Below are positions 1 through 9,063 of a stretch of DNA of 64,000 bases, in pieces. Position 1 is the stretch's first letter. Each line of letters opens with the position of its first letter. The DNA comes from an uncultured Sutterella sp. (lineage in GTDB: Bacteria; Pseudomonadota; Gammaproteobacteria; Burkholderiales; Burkholderiaceae_F): assembly GCA_900545275.1 (NCBI GenBank), contig UQYG01000007.1:62001-126000 (forward strand), given 5' to 3'. The notes beneath the pieces were generated by a model. It was not told the origin of the DNA and ran no database searches. It saw nothing but the letters and a program-made list of their open reading frames with translations. Position numbers and translations under genes: made by a program.

Positions 1-1547
1 AAGCGCTTCAGAAGACCGAGGCGACGGCTCGGGATGAAGCGAATGCCGCACAATTGAAACGAATCAAAGAGGAGGAATCGCTCACTTCTGCGCAAACCCT
101 GCTCGCCGAGGCGAAGAAGGCCCAGAAGGAAGCCGAGGCGCTCGACGCGGAGAAACGAGAGTTTTTGCGGACGGTCGAGACGGATCTTCAGACTCGGTCG
201 GCTCCCTGGGAGGCGCTTTTCCAAACAAAAACGCCCGAGGAGACGCTTGCCGAACTCGTCGCGCGAGGAAAGGTCCACGAGAAGAAGCGCCGGGAGCGCG
301 ATGACCTGCGCGCGGCCGAGGAGAGTGCGGCGGGGTTTCTCGCCCAACTCGTCGAGCGCGCCGACAGGACGGCGTCGCTTGCCTTGCGCCTCGCGAAAAA
401 CTGCGAGGGCGCAAGGCGGCTCTACGAAGAGGATTTCGCCCGTTGGTGCGCGTCCTGGAAAAAGGCGCCGCCCGAAGCGGAACTTCAGCGTCTCGAGACG
501 GAGCGGATCGCCCGACGGGCGGCTGCCGAACGCGCGACCGAACGTCTGAGCGCGAAGGAAAAAACGCTGGAATCGCTGGCTGCGCGCCTCGAAAAAGAGG
601 AGCGCCTTCTTCTGGCGCAGCGGGAGCGTCTCTCCGAAGCCGAGTCCGAGTGGTTGCGTCGAAAGGAAGCAAGCGGCTTCGCTTCGGCTGCGGACCTGCG
701 TGCGTCGATTCTCTCGGAAGAGGACGAAAGGGCGGTGAACGATCTGCTCGCCAAGGCGCGAGAACGGCTTGCACGCATCGAACATTTGTCCGAAGAGACG
801 AAAAGGGAAAGGGAGGAGCTCCTTGCCATGGAAGGTTGCGAGGAGGCCTCGAAGCTTTCGCGCGACGGTGCGCTCACTTCGCTTGAGGCCCTGCGTGAAA
901 AGGAGCGGGAGGTTGAAGAGCGCCGCGGACGCAGTCTCGAAGCGATCCGCGCCGACGACGCGCGGCGCGAGCGCGCCAAGGAACTGCGTTCCGAGTGGTC
1001 TCTTCGGGAAGAGGAGCGAAAGCGCTGGCTTGCGTTGAACGAACTCATCGGCGACGCGAGGGGACAGCGCCTTCGCACGATCGCACAGGGGATCACTTTC
1101 CGCGTGCTGATTGAGGCCTCGAACCGGGTGCTGCGCATGATGAAGAGCCGCTACGGACTCGTCGCCGTGGGGGAATCCGCACTTGAAATTGCGGTTGTCG
1201 ACCACGACATGGCCGACACGGTCCGTTCTTCGACGAACCTCTCCGGGGGCGAGAGCTTCATCGTGAGTCTCGCGCTCGCCCTCGGGCTCTCAAACTTGTC
1301 GGGAAGCCGTCTGCGGGTGGAAACACTCTTTTTGGACGAGGGCTTCGGGACGTTGGACGAAGCGACGCTGCATACGGCGTTGGGCGTCCTTGACGATTTG
1401 CGCCGCACGACGGGGCGTCTCATCGGCGTGATCAGTCACGTCGCGGCCGTCAAGGAGCGCATTGAAACGCAGATCGTCGTCACGCCCGAGCGCGGGCGCG
1501 GCGTCAGCCGCATCGACGGACCGGGCGTCAAACGCCTCGGCGCCTGA
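1..1547 (+). CDS. sbcC: Nuclease SbcCD ATPase subunit SbcC, C-terminal part (5' end outside window)
   Basis: SMC-like ATPase subunit of the SbcCD nuclease, which cuts hairpins and processes DNA ends. The frame is open from base 3 with no start codon needed, so the gene begins before the window. About 300 residues of charged Glu/Arg/Lys-rich coiled coil come first. The C-terminal ATPase lobe follows: the ABC signature LSGGES near base 1239, then the Walker B and D-loop stretch TLFLDEGFGTLDE near base 1323. The Walker A lobe and zinc hook must lie upstream. A closing His in ISHV near the C terminus fits the family H-loop. SbcD is not visible. A generic SMC/RecN-like ATPase is the only alternative; the FLDEGFGTLDE form is typical of SbcC/Rad50. 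Confidence 0.93.
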   Translation, partial: ALQKTEATARDEANAAQLKRIKEEESLTSAQTLLAEAKKAQKEAEALDAEKREFLRTVETDLQTRSAPWEALFQTKTPEETLAELVARGKVHEKKRRERDDLRAAEESAAGFLAQLVERADRTASLALRLAKNCEGARRLYEEDFARWCASWKKAPPEAELQRLETERIARRAAAERATERLSAKEKTLESLAARLEKEERLLLAQRERLSEAESEWLRRKEASGFASAADLRASILSEEDERAVNDLLAKARERLARIEHLSEETKREREELLAMEGCEEASKLSRDGALTSLEALREKEREVEERRGRSLEAIRADDARRERAKELRSEWSLREEERKRWLALNELIGDARGQRLRTIAQGITFRVLIEASNRVLRMMKSRYGLVAVGESALEIAVVDHDMADTVRSSTNLSGGESFIVSLALALGLSNLSGSRLRVETLFLDEGFGTLDEATLHTALGVLDDLRRTTGRLIGVISHVAAVKERIETQIVVTPERGRGVSRIDGPGVKRLGA

Positions 1548-1571
1548 GACAACTCTCGCTTCGAAACGAAA

Positions 1572-1609
1572 TCGCCCGGGATCCTCTCAGATCTCGGGCG
1601 ACGGTTTTT
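1572..1609 (+). terminator. Intrinsic terminator after sbcC
   Basis: An 11-bp inverted repeat, TCGCCCGGGAT with ATCTCGGGCGA (one G.T pair), closes an 8-base loop and is followed by a short T run. It lies between the convergent sbcC and lplT genes. An A-rich stretch on the other side means it may also act weakly for lplT. Confidence 0.8.
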
Positions 1610-1624
1610 GGGATCGTCTGTCGA

Positions 1625-2941
1625 TTAGTGGCGCTTCGCTTCGCCGATCAGGTGAAGGCTGTCTTCCTTCTTCTGATTGAGACGGTGCTTGAGAATGACG
1701 AGCGCCATGGAGCCCCCCACGAAAAGACCGAAAATCACCATGGTGGCCGGCACCGAGAGGTTGAGCCGTATGAGGATCGCATAGACGCCGAGCATCGCGA
1801 GAATCGAGAGATTCTCGTTGAAGTTCTGGACGGCGATCGAACGGCCCGCGCTCATGAGGACGTGTCCGCGGTGTTGCAAAAGGGCGTTCATCGGAACGAG
1901 GAAGAAGCCCGCGGAAAGACCCACCGACACCATGACGAGCCCGGCGATGAGGGCGGCCCAGGAGATTTCGAGGCCGCCGAGCGAGAGTCCGCCCGCCGGG
2001 GCGAGGTCGCGCGTGAAGTAGGCCGTGCACGTGACGAGGACGCCCATGAAGATCCCCATCGGAAGAACCGAAAGGGAGCGCTTGAGAGGCACCTTGGCCG
2101 CGGCGAGAACGGCCCCGAGCGCGACGCCGAGACTTACGACCGCCTGCATGATGGCGCCTTCCGACAGATTCATGCCGAGGGCATGCTCGCACCACTTGAG
2201 AACGAGGAATTGCAGCGTGGCGCCTGCGCCCCAGAAGAGCGTCGTGACGGAAAGTGAAATCTGACCGAGCGGATCGCGCCAGAGAAGGAGGTTACTCTGC
2301 CAGAAGTGCTTGAGCGACTCGATCGGACGGAAGTCCTGCTTGGGATAGCGCGCGCCCGTGTCGGGGATGGCGAGGTTGACGATCGCGGCGAAAGTGTAGA
2401 TGAAGACGATGGCGAAGATGGCGGCCTCTGCGAACCGGTCGAGACCGATCGCTTCGAGTCCGAAGATTTCAAGGAGCCCGCCCGCCACGTCAGGGCGGAT
2501 GAGAACGCCCCCGAGCGTAACGCCGAGAATGATGGAGGCGACGGTGAGGCCTTCGATCCAGCCGTTGGCGACGACGAGTTTCTCTGCGGGAAGCAACTCC
2601 GTGAGAATCCCGTACTTCGCGGGAGAATAGGCGGCCGCGCCCACGCCCACGATCGCGTAGGCGAGAAGCGGATGGCTTCCGAACAGCATCAAAAGACATC
2701 CGAATGCCTTGAGGCTGTTGGAGATGAACATTACGCGGCCCTTGGGCATGGAATCCGCGAAAATGCCCACCCAGGCCGCAAGACACACGTAGCTCACCAC
2801 GAAAAAGAGCTTCAAAAGCGGCGTCATCCAGTCCGGAGCCTGCAGGTCGGTCAAGAGCGCGATGGCGGCGATAAGGAGCGCATTGTCGGCAAGAGACGAC
2901 AGAAACTGCGCCGCCATGATCGTGTAGAAACCTCGATTCAT
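1625..2941 (-). CDS. lplT: Lysophospholipid transporter LplT (MFS family)
   Basis: Inner-membrane major facilitator superfamily protein that flips lysophospholipids inward for re-acylation. The 438 residues contain about 11-12 hydrophobic segments. The N terminus MNRGFYTIMAAQFLSSLADN and the loop AAAYSPAKYGILTELLPAEK match the LplT pattern, where SPAKYG and GxLTELLP are hallmarks. In enterobacteria lplT is followed by aas, the acyltransferase partner; no aas is seen here, so the gene stands alone between convergent sbcC and the alr region. Starting at the ATG places the first membrane helix immediately after the initiator, as expected. Close MFS relatives of unknown substrate cannot be excluded. 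Confidence 0.88.
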   Translation of the reverse strand: MNRGFYTIMAAQFLSSLADNALLIAAIALLTDLQAPDWMTPLLKLFFVVSYVCLAAWVGIFADSMPKGRVMFISNSLKAFGCLLMLFGSHPLLAYAIVGVGAAAYSPAKYGILTELLPAEKLVVANGWIEGLTVASIILGVTLGGVLIRPDVAGGLLEIFGLEAIGLDRFAEAAIFAIVFIYTFAAIVNLAIPDTGARYPKQDFRPIESLKHFWQSNLLLWRDPLGQISLSVTTLFWGAGATLQFLVLKWCEHALGMNLSEGAIMQAVVSLGVALGAVLAAAKVPLKRSLSVLPMGIFMGVLVTCTAYFTRDLAPAGGLSLGGLEISWAALIAGLVMVSVGLSAGFFLVPMNALLQHRGHVLMSAGRSIAVQNFNENLSILAMLGVYAILIRLNLSVPATMVIFGLFVGGSMALVILKHRLNQKKEDSLHLIGEAKRH

Positions 2942-3155
2942 GTAACGAATCCAAGTACCAAAGAAATCCCTAAGTGTAGCGCGTTCCCGGGTCCACTCCC
3001 TAGAGAAAGTGTGTAAGAAGTCGCACTCGGTCGCCTTCGGACGGGGCCGTCAAAAAGAAAGTCGCCAGCGTCCGAATCTCTCAATGACGAACGGAGACTG
3101 CGAGGCGACGCCAGGGTGCTTCGCGAGAGAATCGGCGGGGAGCCGTGCCGACGTA

Positions 3156-3526
3156 CGGGACCGCATCGTGCGAAAGGGCGACTTCAGCTTCGCGGGTTTT
3201 CCCGAAAATTCCCTCATCGTCCTCGAGGCGATACGCAATTCCGACAAGACCGCCGACAACGTGACGGCCGGGATCCTCGTCATGGAGACGACGGATCGGT
3301 CTTAGCCGATCCGGCCAAAAGCGAGATCGAAGCCTAGAGCCGCTTCGTGCGCGCAGAAGTGCCCGATCTGGCCGGCGACGGCGGCTACCCGATGATCACG
3401 TCCGCCCTCATCAAGCTCGGTTTGAGTCAGGACGGCAAGGCGCTCGAAACGTTGGGCGAGGCGATCGGATTTTCCGGGTTCGGGCTCGACACGGAGGGCG
3501 CGGCCGACAATTCCCGGTCGTTTTGA
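3156..3526 (+). pseudogene. Possible degenerate coding remnant in the lplT-alr intergenic region
   Basis: The 800 bases between the divergent lplT and alr genes hold no intact gene. Within them, protein-like sequence can be read in two plus-strand frames: one ends at base 3305 (segment FAGFPENSLIVLEAIRNSDK), and a second continues from about 3306 to the stop at 3524-3526 (segment GGYPMITSALIKLGLSQDGK) with an internal TAG at 3335-3337. One frameshift and one stop would reconnect them. I do not recognise the family. It may be a fragment of a lost gene or chance open frames in GC-rich DNA. Confidence 0.25.
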
Positions 3527-3698
3527 GAGGCTGCGTCCCTCCCGGTCTCGGGTCGAAATACGGCTTCGGAATCTTTGATGGATTCTGCACGGAGGAATCG
3601 TTTCGGAAAGCCGCCTTCGGGCGGCATTTCCTTTGACGGGCGAGGTCGAAATGGTGCGAAAGCGTAACCGAGCGAATTCGTTGGATTTTTGAGGCTTC

Positions 3699-3704
3699 TA
3701 TAAT
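3699..3704 (+). promoter_or_regulatory. -10 element TATAAT upstream of alr
   Basis: A perfect TATAAT lies 40 bases before the alr start codon. A good -35 hexamer at 16-18 bases is not obvious (nearest TTCGTT), so the promoter is a reasonable guess rather than certain. It would drive alr-radA. Confidence 0.45.
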
Positions 3705-3743
3705 GAACCCTTTCGTTTCTCCCTTTCCTTCGTGAGGTGTTTC

Positions 3744-4829
3744 GTGCCGCGTCCGATTTACGCCGAAATTGATCTGGCCGCCCTTCGTCACAATCTTGCG
3801 CGACTTCGCGCTTCTGCCGGCAACCGCATGCTCTGGGCTGTCGTCAAGGCCAATGCATACGGGCACGGTCTCGAGAACGCGGTGAAGGCCTTTGCCGATG
3901 CGGACGGACTCGCCACGATCGACCTTACGGACGCGCGACGCGCGCGGGAATACGGTTGGGAAAAGCGCATTCTTTTGCTCGAGGGTTTTTTCGACGGAGA
4001 CGACATCGAGCCCCTGCAGGAGCTCGGCGTCGAGACGGTCGTGCATTCGCTCTGGCAGATTGATGTTTTGAAGAGCCGTCCGCTTCGCGACGTGGGCGTG
4101 CACATCAAGGTGAATTCCGGCATGAACCGCCTAGGCTTCCTTCCTTCGGAAGTGGGCGTCGTGCACGATCAGCTCGCGGCGATTCCGGGCGTGCGCATCG
4201 AAGGGGTGGTGACGCACTTTGCAAACGCCGAACCCTCCTATCTTGCCGACGGTCCCGCTACGGTCGGCCGTCAGATCACGCGTATGGGACGTCTCGCACA
4301 GGAGGGCGCGCCCGCCTGCATGGCCAATTCTGCGGGCATTCTCTGGCACCCTGAAGTATCGGGTTGCGCCGTGCGTGCGGGTGTGGCGCTCTACGGCGTG
4401 AGTCCGGACTCGCACATTTCGTCCGAAGAGCTCGACATTCGTCCGGCCATGACGCTTTCCGCAAAGATCATTGCGCTTCAGGACATCGCTCCGGGGGAAG
4501 CCGTGGGCTATGGCTCGCGCTGGATCGCCAAGCGTCCCTCGCGCATTGCGGTCGTCGCTTGCGGATACGCCGACGGTTATCCGCGTACCATGCCCGACGG
4601 CGCGCCCGTGTGGGTCGAAGGCCGTACCGCGCCGATCGCCGGGGCCGTCTCGATGGACATGCTTACGATCGACGTGACGGACGTTCCGAGTGCGCGCGTC
4701 GGAAGCGTCGTCGAACTCTGGGGGAAGAATCTCCCCGTCAACCGCGTCGCCGCCGCCTGCGGGACGATCGGTTACGAACTCATCTGCGCACTCGCGCGCC
4801 GCGTTCCCGTGGTCGTGAGGGGAGACTGA
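3744..4829 (+). CDS. alr: Alanine racemase
   Basis: PLP-dependent racemase interconverting L- and D-alanine for peptidoglycan synthesis. The PLP lysine is K35 in VVKANAYGHG, and the second catalytic base is Y256 in the motif VGYGSRW; CGYADGYPR and GAVSMDMLTID are further family blocks. Length 361 residues matches the usual 355-370. I place the start at GTG 3744 because GAGGTG at 3734-3739 is a ribosome binding site 4 bases away; an in-frame GTG at 3732 lies before that site and would add four residues absent from the family. radA follows after only 3 bases, so the two are very likely co-transcribed. Confidence 0.95.
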   Translation: MPRPIYAEIDLAALRHNLARLRASAGNRMLWAVVKANAYGHGLENAVKAFADADGLATIDLTDARRAREYGWEKRILLLEGFFDGDDIEPLQELGVETVVHSLWQIDVLKSRPLRDVGVHIKVNSGMNRLGFLPSEVGVVHDQLAAIPGVRIEGVVTHFANAEPSYLADGPATVGRQITRMGRLAQEGAPACMANSAGILWHPEVSGCAVRAGVALYGVSPDSHISSEELDIRPAMTLSAKIIALQDIAPGEAVGYGSRWIAKRPSRIAVVACGYADGYPRTMPDGAPVWVEGRTAPIAGAVSMDMLTIDVTDVPSARVGSVVELWGKNLPVNRVAAACGTIGYELICALARRVPVVVRGD

Positions 4830-4832
4830 TCC

Positions 4833-6218
4833 GTGGCGCTCAAAAAGGCACGAACGAATTTCGTCTGTACCGAATGCGGCGGAACGGCTCTCAAGTGGAG
4901 CGGCCAGTGTCCGCACTGCAAGGCCTGGAACACGCTTCAGGAGTTCAAGGTGACGCAGGGGGCGGCGAGTCGCTACGGTAACGAGCGCACCGCGCAGGGC
5001 TTCGTCGAAACGACGGGCACCCTGCAGGATTTGGGAGACGTGACGATCGAGGATACGCCCCGCATCGTCACGGGCCTCTCGGAATTCGACCGCGTTATGG
5101 GCGGCGGTCTCGTCCCGGGCGGCGTCTCCCTCATCGGGGGCGATCCGGGGATCGGCAAGTCGACGCTTCTTCTGCAGGTCGTGAGCCGCATCGTGCGCAT
5201 GGGGCGAAAGGCCCTTTACGTAAGCGGCGAAGAAAGTCCCTCGCAGATTGCGCTTCGCGCCAAACGTCTGCAGCTTGAGCCCAAGGGGCTGCAGCTCATG
5301 AGCGAAGTGCAGCTCGAGCAGATCGAGTCGGTTCTGAACCGCGTGAAGCCCGAATTTGTCGTGCTCGACTCGATTCAGACGCTTTTTTCGGGCGACCTCG
5401 ACAGTGCGCCGGGGTCGGTGTCGCAGGTGCGCGAATGCGCGGCGCGGCTCACCCGCACCGCCAAGCGCCTCGGGATCACGCTCTTTTTCGTGGGACACGT
5501 CACGAAGGACGGTGCGTTGGCGGGTCCCCGCATTCTCGAACACATCGTCGACACGGTGCTCTACTTCGAAGGGGATACGCATTCGAATTTCCGCCTCATC
5601 CGCGCCTTCAAGAATCGCTTCGGGGCGGTGAACGAACTCGGCGTCTTCGCGATGACCGATCACGGTCTCGTGGGAGTGACGAATCCTTCTGCCATCTTCC
5701 TTTCCGAGTACAAGGCGAACGTTCCCGGGAGCACCGTCCTCGTCACGCAGGAGGGGACGCGTCCTCTTCTCGTTGAAATGCAGGCGCTCGTCGACACGAG
5801 CCATCTGCCGAGCCCGCGGCGCCTCGCCGTGGGGGTCGATGCGCAGCGTCTTGCGATGCTGCTTGCGGTGCTCCATCGCCACGCCGGGGTCGCCTGTTTT
5901 GATCAGGACGTCTTCGTCAATGCCGTGGGCGGTGTGAAGATCACGGAAACGGCCGTTGACCTCGCGATTCTCACCGCCATTTATTCGAGCATCCGCAACA
6001 AACCCCTCCCGAAGGGACTCGTCGTCTTCGGCGAAGTGGGGCTTGCGGGCGAAATCCGTCCGGCGCCGCGCGGACAGGAACGCCTTCGCGAAGCCGCCAA
6101 GCTCGGGTTTTCCAAGGCGATCATTCCGCGCGCCAACGCGCCTCGTACTCCGATCGAGGGACTTGAGGTCGTTGCCGTAGACCGATTGTCGGATGCACTT
6201 TCCGCCGCTCTACCCTAA
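4833..6218 (+). CDS. radA: DNA repair protein RadA
   Basis: RecA-like branch-migration ATPase that helps RecA during homologous recombination. Domains in order: a zinc finger with C12, C15, C26 and C29; the RecA-like core with Walker A GGDPGIGKST near residue 102 and the RadA-specific KNRFG motif near residue 260; and a C-terminal Lon-protease-like domain (segments VNAVGGVKITETAVDLAI and GEVGLAGEIRPAPRGQERL) without protease function. The 461 residues match the family. It starts with GTG three bases after alr and probably shares its transcript. Confidence 0.96.
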   Translation: MALKKARTNFVCTECGGTALKWSGQCPHCKAWNTLQEFKVTQGAASRYGNERTAQGFVETTGTLQDLGDVTIEDTPRIVTGLSEFDRVMGGGLVPGGVSLIGGDPGIGKSTLLLQVVSRIVRMGRKALYVSGEESPSQIALRAKRLQLEPKGLQLMSEVQLEQIESVLNRVKPEFVVLDSIQTLFSGDLDSAPGSVSQVRECAARLTRTAKRLGITLFFVGHVTKDGALAGPRILEHIVDTVLYFEGDTHSNFRLIRAFKNRFGAVNELGVFAMTDHGLVGVTNPSAIFLSEYKANVPGSTVLVTQEGTRPLLVEMQALVDTSHLPSPRRLAVGVDAQRLAMLLAVLHRHAGVACFDQDVFVNAVGGVKITETAVDLAILTAIYSSIRNKPLPKGLVVFGEVGLAGEIRPAPRGQERLREAAKLGFSKAIIPRANAPRTPIEGLEVVAVDRLSDALSAALP

Positions 6219-6261
6219 AATCAATCCATCTTCAGAAACCTCTGGCAGGAATTTCATCACC

Positions 6262-7041
6262 ATGACGACTCTTACGAAACTGCTTCCTCCTGAAGCCGCT
6301 CCGGCCCAGCCGATTCTCGACCGCGCCCATGTGCTTGCGCTCACCCTCGCCGAACGCGTCGAATGGCCGCAGGAAGTGAAGGTGGACGGCGACGTCATCA
6401 CCTTCGGCGTGACGGAACGCCGTCCGCTCGAAGTCAACGACGTGTTCGTGGACGAAAAGGGCGAATTCTGGGCGGTTCGTCCGGCCATAGAAAAGGTTCT
6501 TCACGTCACGGGCGACCTCGACCTCATGCGTGAGGCGGCGGGCGCCCTGATCAACCGCGGCGTGCGCGTTGCGGAGGCCGAAGGGGGCTTTGCCGTCGTC
6601 GCGCAGGAAAACGTCGCGAAGATGCTCACGATGATCGGTCTCGAAATCACCGAGGTCGAAGAAGGATTCGATCCGATCCGCGTCGTCTATCGTTCCGCGG
6701 GCGGCTGCGGCTGTGGTTGCGGCGGTCATCATCATCACCATCATCACGACGACGGTGAATGCGGTTGCGGCTGCGGCGGCCACCATCATCACCATGATGA
6801 CGAAGAGTGCGGCTGCGGTTGCGGCGGTCACCACCATCACCACGATGACGAAGAATGCGGTTGCGGCTGCGGCGGTCACCATCATCACGACGATCACGAA
6901 GAAGGCGAATGTTGTTGCGGAGGTGAAGGTCATCACCACCATCACCACGATGACGAAGAATGTGGTTGCGGCTGCGGTGGTCACCATCATCACCACGATC
7001 ACGAAGAAGGCGAGTGCTGTTGCGGCAAGCAGAAGTCTTAA
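6262..7041 (+). CDS. UreE-like metallochaperone with a long His/Cys-rich repeat tail
   Basis: Residues 1-147 of 259 resemble UreE, the nickel chaperone of urease: the N-terminal chaperone-type barrel (ILDRAHVLALTLAERVEWP, then LEVNDVFVDEKGEFWAVRPA) and the metal-binding domain ending ML-x3-GL-x9-F-x-P. The usual LGNRH signature reads LINRGV here, so the central metal-binding His is lost. Residues about 148-259 are six imperfect units of CGCGCGG plus 4-7 His plus an acidic stretch, a strong potential binding site for Ni, Zn, Co or Cu. No urease or hydrogenase genes are nearby. The start at ATG 6262 follows AGGA at 6247-6250; longer in-frame starts would overlap radA. Function as metal chaperone or storage protein is inferred. 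Confidence 0.7.
   Translation: MTTLTKLLPPEAAPAQPILDRAHVLALTLAERVEWPQEVKVDGDVITFGVTERRPLEVNDVFVDEKGEFWAVRPAIEKVLHVTGDLDLMREAAGALINRGVRVAEAEGGFAVVAQENVAKMLTMIGLEITEVEEGFDPIRVVYRSAGGCGCGCGGHHHHHHHDDGECGCGCGGHHHHHDDEECGCGCGGHHHHHDDEECGCGCGGHHHHDDHEEGECCCGGEGHHHHHHDDEECGCGCGGHHHHHDHEEGECCCGKQKS
6703..7029 (+). repeat. In-frame tandem repeat encoding His/Cys-rich units
   Basis: About six degenerate units of roughly 48-54 bases, each encoding a CGCGCGG or CCCG block, a run of 4-7 histidines (CAC/CAT mixed) and an acidic spacer such as DDEE. Copy-number change here would lengthen or shorten the metal-binding tail in steps without breaking the frame. Confidence 0.9.
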
Positions 7042-7088
7042 ACGCCGCATTCTTTTCCTAAGAATGGCCGCATGATGCGGTAAGAGAA

Positions 7089-7134
7089 GGGCGCCTGCTC
7101 TCGAAGAATATTCGGAAGAGCGGTGCCCTTTTGT
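7089..7134 (+). terminator. Intrinsic terminator after the UreE-like gene
   Basis: GGGCGCCTGCTCT pairs with AGAGCGGTGCCC (one bulge, one wobble) around a 15-base loop, followed by TTTTG. It separates the gene from the broken AAA-ATPase locus downstream. Confidence 0.8.
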
Positions 7135-7219
7135 TTCTGCCTCCGTAATGTCGTCAAAAACAACGAGTTGTCCCCGTTGCAATTAGACCGTTGCTTGAAT
7201 TCTCATTTTGGTCACCATC

Positions 7220-8799
7220 ATGCCGGTTTCCTGTGTGTATGCGCTGCCGTTGGGCAGTTCTTCTTTTTCCACGAGCTGTACGTGGACAAGACCGCGCAGA
7301 TTTTCGAGCTTTGCAATTCTCGAGCAAAGATCTTTCTGGCGCGACCGCGGCGCTTCGGCAAGTCCTTGTTGGTGTCCACCATCATGTCGCTCTTTCGCGA
7401 TGGATTGCGGGATTTTCATGGACTGGCGATTGAATCTCTGTGGACGGACCGAACCTATCCGGTGATCCGACTAGATTTCTCGTTGGCAAAAGATTTCGAG
7501 AACGAAGAAGAATTTTTGCGAAACTTCCGCACGATGTTGGTGCTCACTGTAAGGGAGTCGGGATTGACGATGCCTTCGCTATCGTCCGATGCTGAAGCAA
7601 ATTTCTTCAATTTGTTGTCGCAACTGTCGGATTCTTCAGTGGTGTTGTTGATAGACGAATACGACGCACCGCTCACGAGTTGCATGGATCGACCCGATCT
7701 CTTTCAGGCAGTGCAGAAGCAATTGTCTCGCTTTTATGCCGGCATAAAAATGCATGAAGGAAAATTACGATTTTTCTTTATGACCGGGATAACCAAACTG
7801 GAGAACACGGGGATTTTTTCTTCCTTCAATAATCTGGAAGACGTCTCGCTGGAACCTGCGTACGGCACATTGTTGGGGTATACGGAAGAGGAAATACGGA
7901 CCTATTTTTCGCCGTATTTGGATGATGCTGCTCGTGTTTTGGCGTGTTCTTCCGAACACTTGATCGGAGAGTTGCGCAGGTATTATGACGGTTTCTGTTT
8001 CGACCGAACCGCCTCCACGCATGTCTACTGTCCGTGGTCGGTTTTGTCATTTTGTAAAAAGCCTGGCAACGGATTTCTAAAGTATTAGTACCAAAGCGGT
8101 GGTCGTCCCTCGTTGCTCATGCGATATTTGACTGATCACGGTCTCGAACAACCGGTGAGTTTTGATCGATCCAGAGCCGTCACGGATGAAGAGTTGAATT
8201 CCTCGCAAGATGTTTCCAACTTGACGGCTGCGGCCATTCTTGTTCAGACCGGGTATTTGACTATCCGTGAAGCCAACGACATGGAGTACCTGGTAGGCTA
8301 TCCCAATTTGGAAGTTTCTCATTCCATGGCGCGGCTGTACGCGGACGAGTTGCTCGGGAAGGTAAGTCGGACGGCGTTGGGGTTGTCCGGTATGCCTCGG
8401 GCGCTATTGCACGGTGATTTGGCCGAGGCCGTGTCGGTTTGCAACCGGACGTTGCTCGCTCTCGACTATCGAGACTTTCCCGTGGCAAATGAGGCTTCTT
8501 GTCGCGCCGTCGTGCAGATTCTTCTGCTCGGGGCCACGTTGCAGCCGATCGTAGAGGCTCACTCGGCACTTGGGCGAAGTGACCTGGAAGTGACTGCGGG
8601 CGCTTATCACTGGGTGTTCGAGTTCAAATTCGCGAAAGTGGAGCGCGACGTAAAGAAAAAACTCGAAGAGGGGATTCTTCAGGTGAAAACTCGTCGATAC
8701 GGCGAAACCGTGTGCGGGAAAGAGGTGCGCAGGGCAGTGTTGGTTTTTGCCGCGAAAACCAGGCAAATCGAGGCGTGGTGTTTGGTGCCGACGTCATGA
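7220..8799 (+). pseudogene. AAA-ATPase / PD-(D/E)XK nuclease family gene, broken by a frameshift and an amber stop
   Basis: The family joins an AAA-ATPase-like domain to a C-terminal PD-(D/E)XK nuclease-like domain; copies are common in anaerobic gut bacteria and their role is unknown. Recognisable parts: the start segment LPLGSSSF read from ATG 7220; YVDKTAQIFEL; FLARPRRFGKSLLVSTI (Walker A region); VVLLIDEYDAPL (Walker B); FFFMTGITKLENTGIFSSFN; and the nuclease motif GRSDLEV-x6-WVFEFKF. Two lesions are visible. The N-terminal LPLGSSSF is in another frame than YVDKT, with a shift near base 7265 and a few codons apparently lost. The in-frame TAG at 8086-8088 sits where relatives have Trp in an NYWYESGG-like motif (here KY-stop-YQSGG). 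Base composition is more AT-rich than in the neighbours, which suggests transfer. Confidence 0.85.
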
Positions 8800-8909
8800 G
8801 ATGCGTTTTCGCAGTCGCAACTCCGGCGCTCTGCTTGGAAGGCAACACCGTTATTCGTCGCACAGGAACTGATTACGTGTAGCCATCGCCGGTACAACCG
8901 ATCGGGGTT

Positions 8910-8996
8910 TGGTGCGAGAGGCCGGACTCGAACCGGCACGCCTTTTACGGCGTCAGGACCTAAACCTGGTGCGTCTACCAATTTCGCCACTCTCGC
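8910..8996 (-). tRNA. tRNA-Leu (anticodon UAG)
   Basis: Read on the minus strand, the acceptor arms GCGAGAG and CTCTCGC pair, the D-arm reads TGGCGAAATTGGTAGACGC, the anticodon loop contains TTTAGGT (UAG), a long variable arm is present as expected for leucine, and the T-arm has GGTTCGAGTCC. CCA is encoded. It closely resembles the enterobacterial leuW type. Confidence 0.97.
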
Positions 8997-9063
8997 GAAG
9001 GAAAGTGGCATTGTACAGAATTCGTGGCCGACGGTGTGAGAGATTTCCGAGAGATCGGTTCGG

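Noticed and set aside
6703..7029. Regularly spaced repeats that might suggest a CRISPR array
   Set aside because: The repeats are imperfect, in frame and encode His/Cys units; there are no unique spacers and no cas genes.
8910..8996. tRNA-Leu as an integration site for a mobile element
   Set aside because: No integrase and no repeated tRNA 3' end were found within the window; the broken AAA gene is merely adjacent.
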